Source: QHWT01 sp963755695
Lineage (GTDB): Bacteria; Acidobacteriota; Vicinamibacteria; Vicinamibacterales; 2-12-FULL-66-21
Assembly: GCA_963755695.1 (NCBI GenBank)
Contig: CAVWLB010000010.1
Coordinates: 1,240,001-1,304,000, forward strand
Direction of reading: 5' to 3'
Length of the DNA stretch: 64,000 bases
The position numbers and the translations under genes were made by a program. The notes under the pieces were generated by a model that ran no database searches, had not been told where the DNA came from, and worked only from the letters and a program-made list of their open reading frames with translations. Of the stretch, positions 1 to 13,000 are shown piece after piece (within the stretch, counting starts at the first letter, position 1; each line of letters starts with the position of its first letter).

Positions 1-611
1 CCGCCGTCTCGTTGCCGCCGATCGAGAACACCGCGCGTCCCCACTGGAAGGTGGTCATCAGCACCTGGAAGACGAGCGCGAGGACGATCATGACGATCGG
101 CGCCACCCAGTCGGCGGGAAGGCCGAGCGGCCGCCAGCCGCCGAGCAGGCGGCTCGAGACGTCGAAGTATTGACCTTCGGTGATGATGAAGGCCGCGCCG
201 CGCGTGATGCCCATCATGCCCAGCGTCGCGATGAACGGCGGCAGGCGCACGAGCACGATCAGCGCGGCGCTCAGCAGGCCCGACGCGAGCCCGACCAGGA
301 CGCCAAGCCATCATCGCTGCCGCCGAGCGACCAGCCCTCGCACGACGAATAGCTGCGATCCAACGACGCCGGCAAGCGCCATCACCGCGCCCGGCGCGAG
401 GTCGATGCCGCCCGAGATGATGACGATCGCCGCGCCAACCGCCGCGATGCCGTAGATCGCCGAGTACTTGAGGATCAGAAGCGCGTTTCCGCGCGTTCAG
501 GAACGGGTGTGCCCGGCCGGCTTCCGGCCACAGCTACCAGGTGAAGAACAGCACTTCGAGCACGAGGATGACGACCGTGCTGAGCTCGCGGACTCCCAAG
601 AGTTTCTTCAT
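1..611 (-). CDS. Sugar ABC transporter permease (RbsC-like), partial, frameshifted
   Basis: Inner-membrane permease of a carbohydrate-uptake ABC transporter; the C-terminal part lies beyond the left edge. The start ATG (609-611) overlaps the ATPase stop in an ATGA arrangement, so translation is coupled. Translated segments show the hydrophobic start MKKLLGVREL, then ISGGIDLAPGAVMAL (typical of the RbsC/BPD_transp_2 family), RLPPFIATLGMMGITRG, and near the edge GRAVFSIGGNE, which matches the family's GRxVFAIGGN motif. The segments are in different frames: an in-frame TAG lies near 534, with indels near 490 and 310. Because conserved motifs survive on both sides, sequencing error is more likely than decay. 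The exact sugar cannot be read; neighbours suggest an aldose from plant polysaccharide. Confidence 0.8.
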
Positions 612-2164
612 GCGGCGGATGACCTCGTGAGTGGCCAGGTGCATGACGCTTTCCTCGGTCGCCGCCGTTCCGTCGATCGCTCCCTGGATCCGGCCTTCGC
701 GCATGACGACGATGCGATCGGCGAGCGCGAGCACCTCCGGCAGATCGCTCGACGCAACCAGACAGCCGCGCCGCGCGCCGCCTCGCGACGGATGATCTCG
801 TGAATTTCGAACTTGGCGCCGACGTCGACTCCCTTGGTCGGTTCGTCGAGCAGGATCACCCGCGGCGAGGTCGCCAGCCACTTGGCGACGACGACCTTCT
901 GCTGGTTGCCGCCGCTCAGGCTGTCGGGCGAGCGTCTCGACGCCGGCGGCCTTGATGCGCCACCGTGTCGACGAGCTCGCTGCGCCTCGCGGCGTTCGCG
1001 CGCGCGTCCGGACGAGGACGTCGCGCCGCACGGTGCGGTCGGGCAGCACGAGATTGTGACGGATGCGTCAGGTTGAAGAGCAGTCCCTGGCGTTGCCGCT
1101 CCTCGGGCACGAGCGCGATCCCGGCCGCGCGGCCGTCGCGCTGGCGATGCCGGGCGTACGAGCTGCGCCGTCGACGCGAATCGTTGCCGCCGTCGGCGCG
1201 TAAACAGCCCGAAGATCGTCTCGAGCAGCTCGGAACGTCCTGATCCGACCAGCCCGAAGAGCCCGACGATCTCGCCCGAATGGACGGTGAGCGACACGTC
1301 GCGAAAGCACGGCGCGCGCGTCAACCGCTGGAGGGCGAGCGGTGGGGTTCGACGAGCGGCGCCGAGACATCCACCGCGCGCGGCGGCAGATCGCGTCCGA
1401 CCATCGATGCGCACGATGTGCGCAGCGTGACGCTGCGGCGGCGCGGACGGGTCTCGACGTGGGCGCCGTCGCGCAGCACGGTGATGCGATCGCACAGGCG
1501 GAACACTTCGGGCAGCCGGTGCGACACGTAGAGCAGCGTACGCCTGCGCGCCTTCAGCTTCTCGCAGCACGGCGAACAGGTGGTCCGCTTCGGCGTCGGT
1601 CAGCGACGTCGTGGGCTCGTCGAGCACCAGGATGCGGCACTCGAAGGCGAGCGCGCGCGCCACCTGCAGCAGCTGCCGATACGCGGCCGAGAGCGAGTCC
1701 GCCGGGGCGTCCGGGGAGATGGGCAGGTGCAGCTCGGCGAGGAGCGCCTGGGTCCGCTCGCGCATGCTCGCCGTGGCGCAGCCGTCCGAAGCGGTCGACA
1801 ATCTCGCGTCCGGCGAAGATGTTGCCCGGTGACCGACAGATTCGGGAAGCACAGCATCTCCTGGTAGACCATGCCGATGCCGCGCTCGAGCGCGTCGCGC
1901 GGGCTGCCGAGGTGAAGCCGTTCGCCTCGCCAGAGGACCTCGCCCGCATCGGGCTGAACGATGCCGGCGAGAATCTTGAGCAGCGTGGACTTGCCGGCGC
2001 CGTTCTCGCCCACGAGCGCGTGCGCCTCCCCCTCGGCCGACCGCGAACGAGACGCCGCGCAGCGCCTGGACGGCGCCGAAGGACTTGCGGACGTTTTGAA
2101 ATGCGAGGCCCGGCGGCGTGCATATCGCGGTGCATATTACGTGATCAGCGCGCGTCGCGGTCAT
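608..2164 (-). CDS. Sugar ABC transporter ATP-binding protein (RbsA/MglA-like), frameshifted
   Basis: Cytoplasmic double-cassette ATPase that powers the adjacent permease. The first nucleotide-binding domain shows GENGAGKSTLLKILAG (Walker A, in a neighbouring frame near 1950-2010), a Q-loop YQE, and VLDEPTTSLTDAEADHLF (Walker B). The second shows SGEIVGLFGLVGSGRSELLE, the degenerate Walker A of this family, then SLSGGNQQKVVVAKWL (signature) and ILLDEPTKGVDVGAKFEI (Walker B). About 518 residues fits the ~500-residue family. At least four frame changes are needed for a continuous protein. The start is uncertain (ATG 2164 is the upstream choice). It is divergent from the epimerase at 2209 and coupled to the permease by ATGA. 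No periplasmic binding protein is visible here; it may lie beyond the left edge. Confidence 0.85.
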   Translation of the reverse strand: MTATRADHVICTAICTPPGLAFQNVRKSFGAVQALRGVSFAVGRGGGARARGRERRRQVHAAQDSRRHRSARCGRGPLARRTASPRQPARRARARHRHGLPGDAVLPESVGHRATSSPDARLSTASDGCATASMRERTQALLAELHLPISPDAPADSLSAAYRQLLQVARALAFECRILVLDEPTTSLTDAEADHLFAVLREAEGAQAYAALRVAPAARSVPPVRSHHRAARRRPRRDPSAPPQRHAAHIVRIDGRTRSAAARGGCLGAARRTPPLALQRLTRAPCFRDVSLTVHSGEIVGLFGLVGSGRSELLETIFGLFTRRRRQRFASTAQLVRPASPARRPRGRDRARARGAATPGTALQPDASVTISCCPTAPCGATSSSGRARERREAQRARRHGGASRPPASRRSPDSLSGGNQQKVVVAKWLATSPRVILLDEPTKGVDVGAKFEIHEIIRREAARGAAVWLRRAICRRCSRSPIASSSCAKAGSRERSTERRRPRKASCTWPLTRSSAA

Positions 2165-2208
2165 CGCTTACAATGCGCGCACATTTGTCCGGAATTGGAG
2201 CGCCCGAT

Positions 2209-3371
<1,163 letters not shown>

Positions 3372-3400
3372 ATCGAACCGTTCAACCGGTCACAGGGATC

Positions 3401-5648
3401 ATGCCGATCCCGATCTCGCGGCGGGACGCGCTTCGTGGCCTTGGGATGGCGACCGCATCGGTGCTGTTCTGCTCCGACGTGGAGGGCCAGTCCCGGCCGT
3501 TTCGTTACGCCAATCAGCCAGTCGACCTGACCCTCTCGACGGTCAGCGCACACGCGGTGCGGATCAGGATTGTTCCGCAGGGCTCCGAGCGCATCGCAGC
3601 GAACGAAGACGGGGCGCTCGTCGATTTCGCTGAACAACACCGGGCGATTTCGAACGGGTGGCTGGCGGCAGGTGCAATTCGCGTGTCCGTGGCTCGCGAT
3701 CCGCTGACGATTCGCATCGCACGTTCGAGCGGAGAGCTCGCCCAGGAGCTCCGCGAGTCGCCGAACACCGGCGAGCTCGAGTTCAGCGTTGGCGACGCTC
3801 CGCTGCTTGGTTTGGGCGAAGGCGGACCGCAATTCGATCGCCGCGGCTCGACCGACGCGATGCGCAGCGGACAGGACGGCTACCAACTGCGCACGCACGG
3901 CGGCCGCGTCCCGATCCAGTGGCTGGTCAGTACCGCCGGCTGGGGCCTTTTCATTCACCAGCCGATCGGCGCGCTCGATTTCACCGGCACTCGCGGCCGT
4001 CTGGCCTCGGCGTCGCCGCTGCCGGCCGACCTGTTCGTAATCGTATCCGCCGACCCGCGCGTGATCATGCGCGAGTACGCACGCATCACGGGGCTCGCGG
4101 CAATGCCGCCGCTGTGGACATTCGGATATCAGCAATCGCACCGTACGCTGGCCGGACCCGACGAAGTACTGGCGGTGGCGCGCACGATGCGCGCAAAGAA
4201 GCTGCCGTGCGACGCTCTGATATACCTTGGCACCGATTTCACGCCGTCGGGGTGGAACACGCACAATGGCGAGTTCACCTGGAACCAAGCGAACTTCCCG
4301 GACCCGAAGCAGACGATCGACGATCTCCACGGACTGCATTTCAAGGTCGTGCTGCACGCGGTCATCGAAGGCCGGCACCTGACGGGTACGGTGAAGGATG
4401 AGTGTTCCGCGCCAGAGCCAAGCGGGAGGACGCCCGACGGTCACTGGCCCGACCAACGCCGCGTCGGCTGCTACTGGCCGTATCACAAGAACGGGTTCGA
4501 TCTCGGCATCGACGGCTGGTGGCCGGATCAAGGCGACGGCCTCGATCCGGCCTCGCGGCTGAATCGCATCCGGATGTATTGGGAGGGCCCGCAATTGTGG
4601 CGGCCGAATGAGCGGCCGTATGCCCTTCACCGTAACGGCTACGCCGGCATGGCGCGCTACGGAGCCTTTCTGTGGTCGGGCGACGTGTATTCCACGTGGG
4701 AGACACTCCGGACGCATGTCCCGGTCGCCATCAACACGAGCTTGAGCGGCATTCCGTATTGGGGTACGGATATCGGCGGCTTCGTGCCCACGCCGGAGCT
4801 CACCGGCGAGCTCTACGTACGCTGGTTCCAGTTCGGCGCCTTCTGTCCGCTGTTCCGGGCTCACGGCAGAACCTGGCACCTGCGGCTCCCGTGGGGATGG
4901 AACACTGGGGAGCTCGGCCCGAACGAAGTCTCGTCATATCGCGACGCCGGCAATCCGCCCGAGTCCGAACTGCACAACGCGCAGGTCGAACCGATCTGCC
5001 GCAAGTATCTCGAGCTGCGCTACCGTCTAATGCCGTATCTCTACTCGTGCATGAGGCAGACGTCGTTGACCGGCCTTCCGATCATCCGCGCCTTGTGGCT
5101 GCATCACAGTGACGATCCCATGGCGGTGGCACGCGGCGACGAGTACTCTGTGGGGAAGAGACATCCTCGTCGCCCCGGTCACCGAGAAGGGCGCATCCAC
5201 GCGGCGCGTGTACCTGCCGCGTGGCTGGTGGTACGACTTCTGGACCAACGAACGCGTAAACGGCGGACGCGAGCTCGAACGCGCCGTCGATCTCGAGACG
5301 ATGCCTCTGTATGTCCGGGCCGGCGCGATCGTGCCCATGGGATCCGTCAAGCAGTACACAGCCGAACAGACCGACGATCCGCTGACGGTCGTCGTCTATC
5401 CGGGGGCGGACGGCGCGTTCGATCTGTTCGAGGATGACGGCCGCTCGTTCGACTACCAGCACGGCGCATGGATGGGGCTCGAGCTGCATTGGACGGATGC
5501 GGCACGCCGATTGTCGGTTTCACTCGCCCGCGGTTCACGGATGCTGCCGCCGGTCCCCCGCGAGCTGCAGATCCGAATGGCGGGCGGCGCCGGGGTCCAG
5601 ACGATCCGGTTCGACGGCCGATCGCAGTCCCTCTTGCTTCGGGACTGA
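3401..5648 (+). CDS. Exported glycoside hydrolase family 31 (alpha-glucosidase/alpha-xylosidase type), frameshifted
   Basis: Retaining exo-glycosidase acting outside the cytoplasm. I chose ATG 3401 because it gives a Tat-type leader (PISRRDALRGLGMATAS); an in-frame GTG at 3368 overlaps the galM stop. The GH31 barrel is recognised by MPPLWTFGYQQSHR, the nucleophile motif GIDGWWPDQGDG (Asp at about residue 376, codon 4526-4528), and LWSGDVYSTWETL with the acid/base Asp at about residue 428. ELRYRLMPYLYS follows. One indel near 5150 moves the reading to the frame carrying ILVAPVTEKGASTRRVYLPRG and the C-terminal beta domains to stop 5648. Total length (~750 residues) is usual. Substrate cannot be told from sequence; neighbours (GalM, GH127, sugar ABC) suggest plant polysaccharide side chains. 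Confidence 0.88.
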
Positions 5649-5662
5649 CGGCGGACGGTAAC

Positions 5663-5701
5663 GGGGTCTGACCCCGGGGTCTGACCCCGGGGTCAGACCC
5701 C
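5663..5701. repeat. Three adjoining 13-bp palindromic units between convergent genes
   Basis: Two copies of GGGGTCTGACCCC followed by one GGGGTCAGACCCC, back to back. Each is nearly self-complementary, and together they form a strong GC hairpin in either direction. The array sits between the stops of the convergent GH31 and GH127 genes, so it may act as a bidirectional terminator; there is no clear U-tract. Confidence 0.7.
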
Positions 5702-5706
5702 AGTGA

Positions 5707-8077
5707 TCACCGTCCCGGCTGCACGGCGCGGACTTCGACCAGCCCTCCGGTGCGCGCGGTGCCCTGCGGCTGGAACCGTACCGTGACCCTCGATTTGCCG
5801 CGCGTCAGCCCCTCGGGAACCTGGTATTCCTTGTCGAGCAGTTCGGTCGGGTGGTATTCGAGGCTCTCGGTGGCGATCTTCTCGCCGTCGACGAGGACGT
5901 CGAATACGCGCTGCTGACCTTCGCTGCCGCGATACGTACAGACGAGGGTGAGCGGCTTATCTGGCTGGACCTTCAGCTCGTAGCTGAGGAAGCCGTCGTG
6001 AGCGTCGCGCCAGCGCCGTCCTTCCACGAACCCCTCGTCCGCTCCTTCGCTCTTGAACGCATGCGCCCGCTCGCTCGCATCGTCGTTCACGTTGACGGTA
6101 TCGATGGTTCGTCCCTCGATGTCCTTGCGGCGGGCCGCTGCACGGGCGAGGTCTGCCTTGTACTTGTCGTATTCCGCCCGCGTGTAAATCGTCCAGTAGA
6201 CCGTGTAACGCGGATCCATGGTCTTGTAGAGCGGCATCAGGGTGACGTCGTGGGGCTCGGCGAGACCGTCGGTCTGGAACGTCAAGGGCTTGCCCGCAAC
6301 CGGCTTCACACGATCGAGCACCTGCTGCGGCGTCGAGGCGATGAATACCGGAATCGGTATCGACGTCAGACGCCCGAGCGGCGGCGCGCTCGGACCGTAG
6401 CGGCGGACCGCGTCGAGGCCGGCGGTGCCGAGATCACCGGCGAGGACGACTGGACCGTACATCAGCGCCTGAACGTGCGGATCATCGGGAAGAGACTCGA
6501 GGTGGAGCGACATCGGCAACTTGATCTGCATGCTGTCGCCCGTCTTCCACTCGCGCGTCACGTCGATGTATTGGCCGGGTTTCGCTGCGGCAGTTTCCTG
6601 CGATTTGCCGTTGACGGTCAGCGTCATCCCTGACGTCGCCCACGATGGATAGCGCACTCTGACCGCGAGGCGCAGGGGCTGGTCCACCGTGAAGGTGAGG
6701 GAAGTCGAGTCTCCTTCCGGGAATTTCGTCAGCTGCCGGACCTTCACTCCCATTTCCTTCCAGGTCAGCTCGGAGGGGACGAACAAATTCACGTAGAGCG
6801 CGGCCGCATCATGAAAGTAAATCGTGTCGTTGTACTTGGCATGGTTCTCCATGCCGGTACCGACGCAGCACCAGAACGAATCGTTGGCCGTCGAGAATGT
6901 CTTGAACGCGCCAGGCTTGAGCGGGCAGTAATAGAGCACGCCGCCGGTTTTGGGATCCTGCGACGCGAGAATGTGGTTCAGCAGCGCGCGCTCGTAGTAG
7001 TCCATCATGTCGGCCGACGGCGACCACGCGAACAGGTGGCGCGTCAGCTTCAGCATGTTGTAGGTGTTGCAGGTCTCGGGGCCCGACGTCCCGAGATGGT
7101 GCGACGTTTCCTCCTCAGGAAAGAACGACTCGTCGTCGCTGTGGCCGCCGATCACGAACGATCGGTGATGGACGACCCGGCTCCAGAAGAAGGTGGCGAT
7201 GTCGCGATAGCGGGGATCGCCGGTCAGCTCGTACTCGCGGGCGGCGCCGATGATCTTGGGAATCTGGGTGTTCGCATGCACGTTGTCGAGCGGATCGACG
7301 CCACGAGCGAGCGGATCGAGGATGCGTCGGTGGTCGAATTTCTTCGCGGTCTCGAGATACTTCGGCTCGCCGGTGACGGCGTAGAGGTTGGCGAGCACTT
7401 CGTTCATCCCGCCGAACTCCGTGTCGAGCGCCTTCTGTTGCTGTTCGTCGGTCAGGCGGCCGACGCGGAACTTGACCCAGTCCGCCTGCTTCTTCAAAAC
7501 GTCGAGCGCCTGCTGGTTTCCGGTCAGCAGGTTCGCGTCGAGCAGCCCCGCCATGATCTTGTGAATCGTGTAGTACGGCGCCCAGACCCGCCGGCGCGAG
7601 TCGACGCGGTCGAAGAGTTCTTCAGGAAAGGCAGAAAGGTAGCCCGGATTGAACGTCTTCGCCTCGGCGGCCTGCACCTTCGCGAGCTCCGCGACGAGGC
7701 TGTCGGCGCGTGCCTTGAACCTCGTGTCGCCGGTGCTCGCGTACATGATCGAAACCGCGGACAGGTAGTGGCCGACCGAGTGCCCGCGCAGTTCGACGTC
7801 CGGCGCCTCCCACCCGCCGAGCGGCTGCGCGGACGAGGGAAGGCCGGCGGTGACGCGGAAGTTGTGGAGCAGGCGATCCTGGTCGAGGCTGAGGAGATAT
7901 TCCTCATCGCGGATCATCGCGTCGCGGTAGGGACCGTCGAGGAGCCGGACGTCCTCGAGTTTGAACGGTACTGCCTTCGATGGGACTTTGTCGGGCACCG
8001 ACGCCTTGGTCCAGGTACTGCCGACCTGCGGCCGCCGCGACGCAAAACACCGCCACAGTCAGCGTCAAGATCCTCAT
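5707..8077 (-). CDS. Secreted glycoside hydrolase family 127-like protein (beta-L-arabinofuranosidase type, DUF1680)
   Basis: Members of this family remove beta-L-arabinofuranosyl residues from plant glycans and glycoproteins using a zinc-bound cysteine nucleophile. The main open frame starts at GTG 7998 (763 residues) and carries family landmarks: LLDGPYRDAMIRDEEYLL, GGWEAPDVELRGHSVGHYLSA, PYYTIHKIMAGLLDA, GPETCNTYNMLKLTRHLF and SFWCCVGTGMENHAKYNDTIYF, where the Cys-Cys and Glu belong to the active site. A C-terminal beta-sandwich follows. Upstream in the next frame, ATG 8077 gives a good signal peptide (MRILTLTVAVFCVAAAA), so I extended the gene to 8077 with a one-base frameshift near 8040. 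Convergent with GH31; likely part of the same polysaccharide-degrading locus. Confidence 0.88.
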
Positions 8078-8130
8078 GGCGTCGGACTATAGCACCGCGG
8101 TGTAGGGCGGGTCTTTAGATCCGCCTGCGT

Positions 8131-9885
8131 CTATCCGCCGCTCGAGCCTTGCACCTTCAGATCAACCGTGCGCGTCTCATCTTCGTTGACGACCACCACC
8201 GTTGCCTCATTCGAGAGCTCTTCGTAGAAGGAAACCTCGTCGATCCCGGGGATGTTCAACCGCTCCTGCGGCGCCGCGACGATGAAATACCGTCCGGGGT
8301 GTATCGCGGCAATTCTGTAGTGGCCGTTCTCGTCCGGCGACGAGCGATGCACGCGCATCCCATTTGCCTGCCAACCCGCCTTGTCCTCGGGAAAGACGAT
8401 GACGTAGGCGTTGCTGGCCGGTGCGCCTTCGGCGTCGGTTACCGTCCCTTCGAGCGAGGCGCCGCGCGACGAGACGACGATCGTGACGCGATCCCGCGAA
8501 TTGAACTCGTGCGGCGTGTCGGAGATGTCGTTGCCGTCGAGCAGCACCGCCTTGACATAGGCCTTTGGCGGCAGCCCGACGCCCTCCCGGATCACTTGCT
8601 CGCCGCTCAGGCCCTGCAGGCGGAACGTGAAGTCGCTCTCAACCAGCGCCGTCGGAGGCGGTCCGAACGTCGGAGACTCGGAATCGGCAGGCATCGCCAC
8701 GACGCGCATCTCCTTGACCGGCCGCTCCGGTGGAGCCGGCTCGAACTCGACATGTCCAAGGACCGTCGCGCCAGGCGCCGTCACCACAACCAGGTTCTCG
8801 AGGTCCGCGGCGGCAATCGTGACGGGCATGTTAGCCATCTCACCAGGATCACCTTCGGGCCCATTCGGGCCGAACACCGGCGGGTGCTGACGGACAATCA
8901 GTCGATAGGTTCCCGGTGGGAGATTCTGCATCCGGAAACGCCCCTGTTCATCGGTGGTGAACCCCTCACTAGACATGCTGAACGCCGGAGTGCGTCGTGC
9001 AAGCTGAACGTCCGCGCTCGCTATTGGACTCCCTTGCGAATCCATCACGATGCCGGACAGGCGAAAGAAACGTCCACGCGACATCCGAATCTCGATGCCG
9101 CTGGCTTCACCGCCAGCCCGCGTTCGCACGCGTTGCGCGCTCGCCTGGTCCGGCGTTCCCGGGTAGAACGTCGTCAGGAAACCGTTACGCTCATCGTCCT
9201 GGCCTGTGTGCAGCATGCTTGGATCGACGGACGTTGAGATTTGCGCCTCCGCAGCGACCGCGTATTCTCCCGGCAGCAGAGAAAACAATCGAAACTGGCC
9301 GAGGTCGTCGGTCTGTACATCGTTTACGAGGCGGCGGCTGCGCGCGCTGCCGGGCGGAAACCACAGTGCGGAGACCTGTACCCGCGCCATCGGCTCACCG
9401 CCGTCGTCGGTGACACGGCCTGCGATCACCGATCCACGCGGCAGCGCGATCGTCGCCTTGTCGAACGTTTCTCCATCCGACAGCTTGATCGGCGTGCCCG
9501 GATCCAGCGCGGGCCCCTTGGCGCCGTAGCTGAACGCGAGGTACTGGGCGGAAAACTGGCTGGTCGAAGCCGTCACGCGGTAGCTTCCGGCCGGGAGTCC
9601 TTCGAATTCGAAATTTCCCTGATCGTCGGTCCGGGTGGATCGACCCACGATCCGTCCGGCAGCCATCTCGTTGAGAACAGACGCCACAAACGCCTCGACG
9701 ATCGCCTGGCGAATGGGGAGGTTCGTGTCAGCCGCCACGACGCGTCCGCGAATGATGGCGGTGCCTTTCTGTTCAGGAACGCGCGCGTCACGCGGCGGCT
9801 GCGCGCTGGCCGGAGGGAGCGGGGGAACAGCTTGCTGCGGCGTCGAGGCAAAAAGCGCAAGAAGAACGAGTGGGATCACGCGCAC
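8131..9885 (-). CDS. Secreted protein with several carboxypeptidase-regulatory-like domains
   Basis: Function unknown. GTG 9885 is chosen because GGAGG lies six bases upstream and it opens directly into a signal peptide (MRVIPLVLLALFASTP); an in-frame GTG at 9909 has no ribosome site. The mature protein (~560 residues) is a string of beta-sandwich modules: IIRGRVVAADTNLPI, GSVIAGRVTDDGGEPMARV, RLSGIVMDSQGSPIASADV and SLEGTVTDAEGAPASNAYV. Each is followed by a turn such as FRLFSLLPGEYAVAA or FRMQNLPPGTYRLIV. This is the pattern of the CarboxypepD_reg-like fold common in Acidobacteriota exported proteins. A paralogue of the same design lies at 29610-31427. No catalytic domain is visible. Confidence 0.75.
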   Translation of the reverse strand: MRVIPLVLLALFASTPQQAVPPLPPASAQPPRDARVPEQKGTAIIRGRVVAADTNLPIRQAIVEAFVASVLNEMAAGRIVGRSTRTDDQGNFEFEGLPAGSYRVTASTSQFSAQYLAFSYGAKGPALDPGTPIKLSDGETFDKATIALPRGSVIAGRVTDDGGEPMARVQVSALWFPPGSARSRRLVNDVQTDDLGQFRLFSLLPGEYAVAAEAQISTSVDPSMLHTGQDDERNGFLTTFYPGTPDQASAQRVRTRAGGEASGIEIRMSRGRFFRLSGIVMDSQGSPIASADVQLARRTPAFSMSSEGFTTDEQGRFRMQNLPPGTYRLIVRQHPPVFGPNGPEGDPGEMANMPVTIAAADLENLVVVTAPGATVLGHVEFEPAPPERPVKEMRVVAMPADSESPTFGPPPTALVESDFTFRLQGLSGEQVIREGVGLPPKAYVKAVLLDGNDISDTPHEFNSRDRVTIVVSSRGASLEGTVTDAEGAPASNAYVIVFPEDKAGWQANGMRVHRSSPDENGHYRIAAIHPGRYFIVAAPQERLNIPGIDEVSFYEELSNEATVVVVNEDETRTVDLKVQGSSGG

Positions 9886-9940
9886 GGGAACCCTCCGGTG
9901 ATTGGACACCGCACCGGCCGAGTTGTTCTGACGCGGTGCC

Positions 9941-10060
9941 GGCTCATGGCTCGTGATTCAGGGCTCATGCCGGCGGATGACCATGGACCTAGCCGTTGTC
10001 GCCATAGACCACCTCGAGTTTTGAGTCATGAGCCTCGGGCCCGAAGGTTGGAGCCCGAAG
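9941..10060. repeat. Intergenic short-unit repeats
   Basis: Variants of GGCTCATG/CAGGGCTCATG and of GGGCCCGAAG/GGAGCCCGAAGCC recur here, directly after the 3' end of the peptidase gene. Low-complexity spacer; no gene seen. Confidence 0.5.
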
Positions 10061-10061
10061 C

Positions 10062-13000
10062 CTATTTCTCGTCCAGCTTTCGGCCCGCGTCAAGGTTGTC
10101 GAAATTCAAGAGCGTGTTGAACACGAGGAAATAGCTGCCCTGCGTCTCCCCCCGCCAGATCGGATTGTTCGAGAACATGACGACGTGTCCCTTGTCGACG
10201 GGGACGTCGATCACCATCGGGCGTTGAGCGAGATCCGCGCCGTTATCGAGAAGTCCCGAGACGAGGAGATCCCGCGCGTCCCCGTAGCGCAGGACGACGC
10301 GCGGACGGAAGCGCGGGGGAATGATGTTGGTCGCATTGCGGCGCTGCTCGTCCTGAATCGGCGCAAACTGCCAGGCCTCTGCACGCGGCTCGTCGGGAAG
10401 GGGAGCGGTTGGACTGAATCCCTGCACCTGATCCGGGTCGTCGGGTGTCCCACGCCCAGTGGCGCGACGCTGGGCCTCATCGCCGCCGCGGCGTCCGCCG
10501 CCGGCGCCGCCAACGCGAGCACTCACACCGAAGATCGGCGGATTGTCCGCATAGATCGAGAGGTCGTCGCCGTAGCCGTAGGCGATCGGGCTGGCCGCGT
10601 CCACCGTCTTCGATCGAAGCACCGAGCCGACGACCTTCAAGCGCTGCGACTCGGTGGTCGAGACGCCCGGTGCGAAGCCGAACTGCTGCGCGAACTCCGC
10701 CGTGTCGTCGACCACGATCAACACGCCGCCATCGGAGACGAACTTCTGCAGGTGGATCAACCCCTCCCAGCCCATGCCGGGACGGATGTCGTCGGTCGAA
10801 TCCTCCTTGCCGATATTCGGCGTCAGTTCCGTTGTCTTCCACGGGATCGGATTGCCGTACATCGGCATGCCCGTGATGATCTGTTGCGCGGATGCGCGTC
10901 CGACGGGCGGGAACAGGATGACGTCGTACTTCGATTTCAGATCCCCCTCCTGCCTGAGCGCCTGCGTGCTGATATAGGTGAAGGGCACGCCTCGAAGGTC
11001 GAGTGTTTGCCGCCACCAGCCTTCGTCCTGGGTGTTGATCCACGTGTGGAGGAGGGCAACCCGCGGCGTGCGGCCGGGATGCGTTGTCACGTTCGGAGCG
11101 GACGCAAGCGCGGTCACCTTGATACCGAGATCCGACGCGGCCTTCCGGAGATCGTCCGAGCTGACCCCCTGCACGATGAACGACCCGCGGCCGAATTTCT
11201 GTCCGCCGGCCTCGAATCCCTCTTCGGCGATGTCGAACTTCGCGTCCTTCAAGCGATAGCGCAGCGTGATCAGCGCCGGCTCGCTGTTGTGGTTAATGGC
11301 GAATACGGAGCCGCTGCCGGAGACACCACCGCCGGCCTTGACCTCTCCCCTGACGGCTTCAACCTTGGCATCGAGCACCTTCACGTCGGTCACTCGCGTG
11401 ACCTTCACGTTGAACAGCTCGGGGAACGTCCACCCGGTGTCGTCGTAGGGCTGGCGCTGCGGGTCGTCGGGCGCCCAGGTACCTGATAATCGAGCAGCGC
11501 GTCGGCGATCCGGCTGAACGGCTGGTCCATCCGAACGATGAAGGAACCGGCCGGAAAGGTGCGACTCTCCGACGGCGACGCGGCGGTGCGATCGTTCTTC
11601 TGGCCTTCCTGCGAGTCCTGGCCAGCCTGCGAATCTCCCCCTCCATTCGAGCCGCCACGGTCCGCCGACGTCTCAGTCGTGTTGCTCGGACGTTTGGGCC
11701 GGCGCGGACCCGGCACCGAAACCGTGAACGGCTGCGTCGCACGCGAAATCTCGACCTTTTGCATCTGCAGAATGCGCAGCAAATCCGCCTGTGCGCCTGG
11801 CCGCGGATCGTCGCCGGCAAACACATACGCCGCCGGCCCTTCGGTCTGCGGCTTGAGGATCGATCGCTTGCCCTTCAAATAGAAATTCTTGAGAAAGTAC
11901 TGCGCGTTGTCCGCGAACTGATTCAGCGATACGAGCAGACCGGTCTCCTGGTAATTGTTGTTGTTGCGTTGTGACCACTTCGTCTTCGGTAAGGGAGGGT
12001 TCTGCCGGTACCAGGTGCGTGAGGTCTGCGACGGGGGAAGCGTCCGCTCGAGCGTGTCGGCGCCGCCATTCCCGAAGGTTTCGTAGAGCCGGCTGATGCC
12101 GTTGTGCATCGCGGCAATGAACATCAGATAACCGGGGGACCAGGTATCGAAGGTACCGTGAGTGAACACGCCCGGCATGCCGAACTTGGTCATCTCGTTG
12201 ACGTTGTGCCAGCCGATCATCTGCCATTCGCTGGCGAGAATGGGATCGATCCAGGCGTTGTACGGGCCGTCACCGACCGTGTTGTCGTACAGATAGGGCA
12301 CCGACTCGTGGAGATCGTGGATCACTTGCGCGTGCCAGTCGACGTAGGTGTTCAGCACGTTGCGCGTCAGCGCCAGCGTGAGTCCCATCGCGTCACGATT
12401 GTTGTCGTGCGCGACGTACTTGCCCCAATAGAGCGTGCCGGGCCAGTTCTTGTCAGGGTTGGCCAGGTGCCAGCGATACACGTCCACGTGTCGATCGCGT
12501 CCGTCCACTTCCACGATCGGCGTGACGAGGGTGATGACCTTGTTGCGGATCTTCTGGATATAAGGGCTTTCGTCAACCGCCAGCCGATATACCAGCTCCA
12601 TCAGCGCGGTCGGGGAGCCGGTTTCAGGAGAATGGATCGTCCCGGTAATGTAATAGACCGGGGTCGTCGTGGCCACGATCCGGTCCGCTTCATCGTCTTT
12701 CATCTTGATGGCGCGCGGATCCGCCAGCTTCTCGAGATTGGCGCGGTTGGCCTCGAGTTTCGCGAGATTGGCTTCCGACGACACCGCGACCGCGATCATC
12801 TCGCGTCCTTCTTCCGTTTTGCCGATGGAGAAGACCTTGACCCGCGGCGTTGCGTTCTCGACCATCCGCATGTACTGGTAGACCTCGCGCGAGTACGGAA
12901 GGATGCCGGGCGCCCCGGCCACATCCTTGAGAACCGCCATTGGCGTCGGGACGGTTTTCGACGCCGGCAGATAGTCGACCAGCGGCGACGTGAAGTACGG

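Noticed and set aside
1342..2208. Plus-strand extension of the galM frame opposite the ATPase
   Set aside because: Antisense to the ABC ATPase; galM sequence begins only near 2209.
6811..8118. 435-codon plus-strand frame opposite GH127
   Set aside because: Exact antisense of a clearly conserved enzyme; high GC keeps the opposite strand open.
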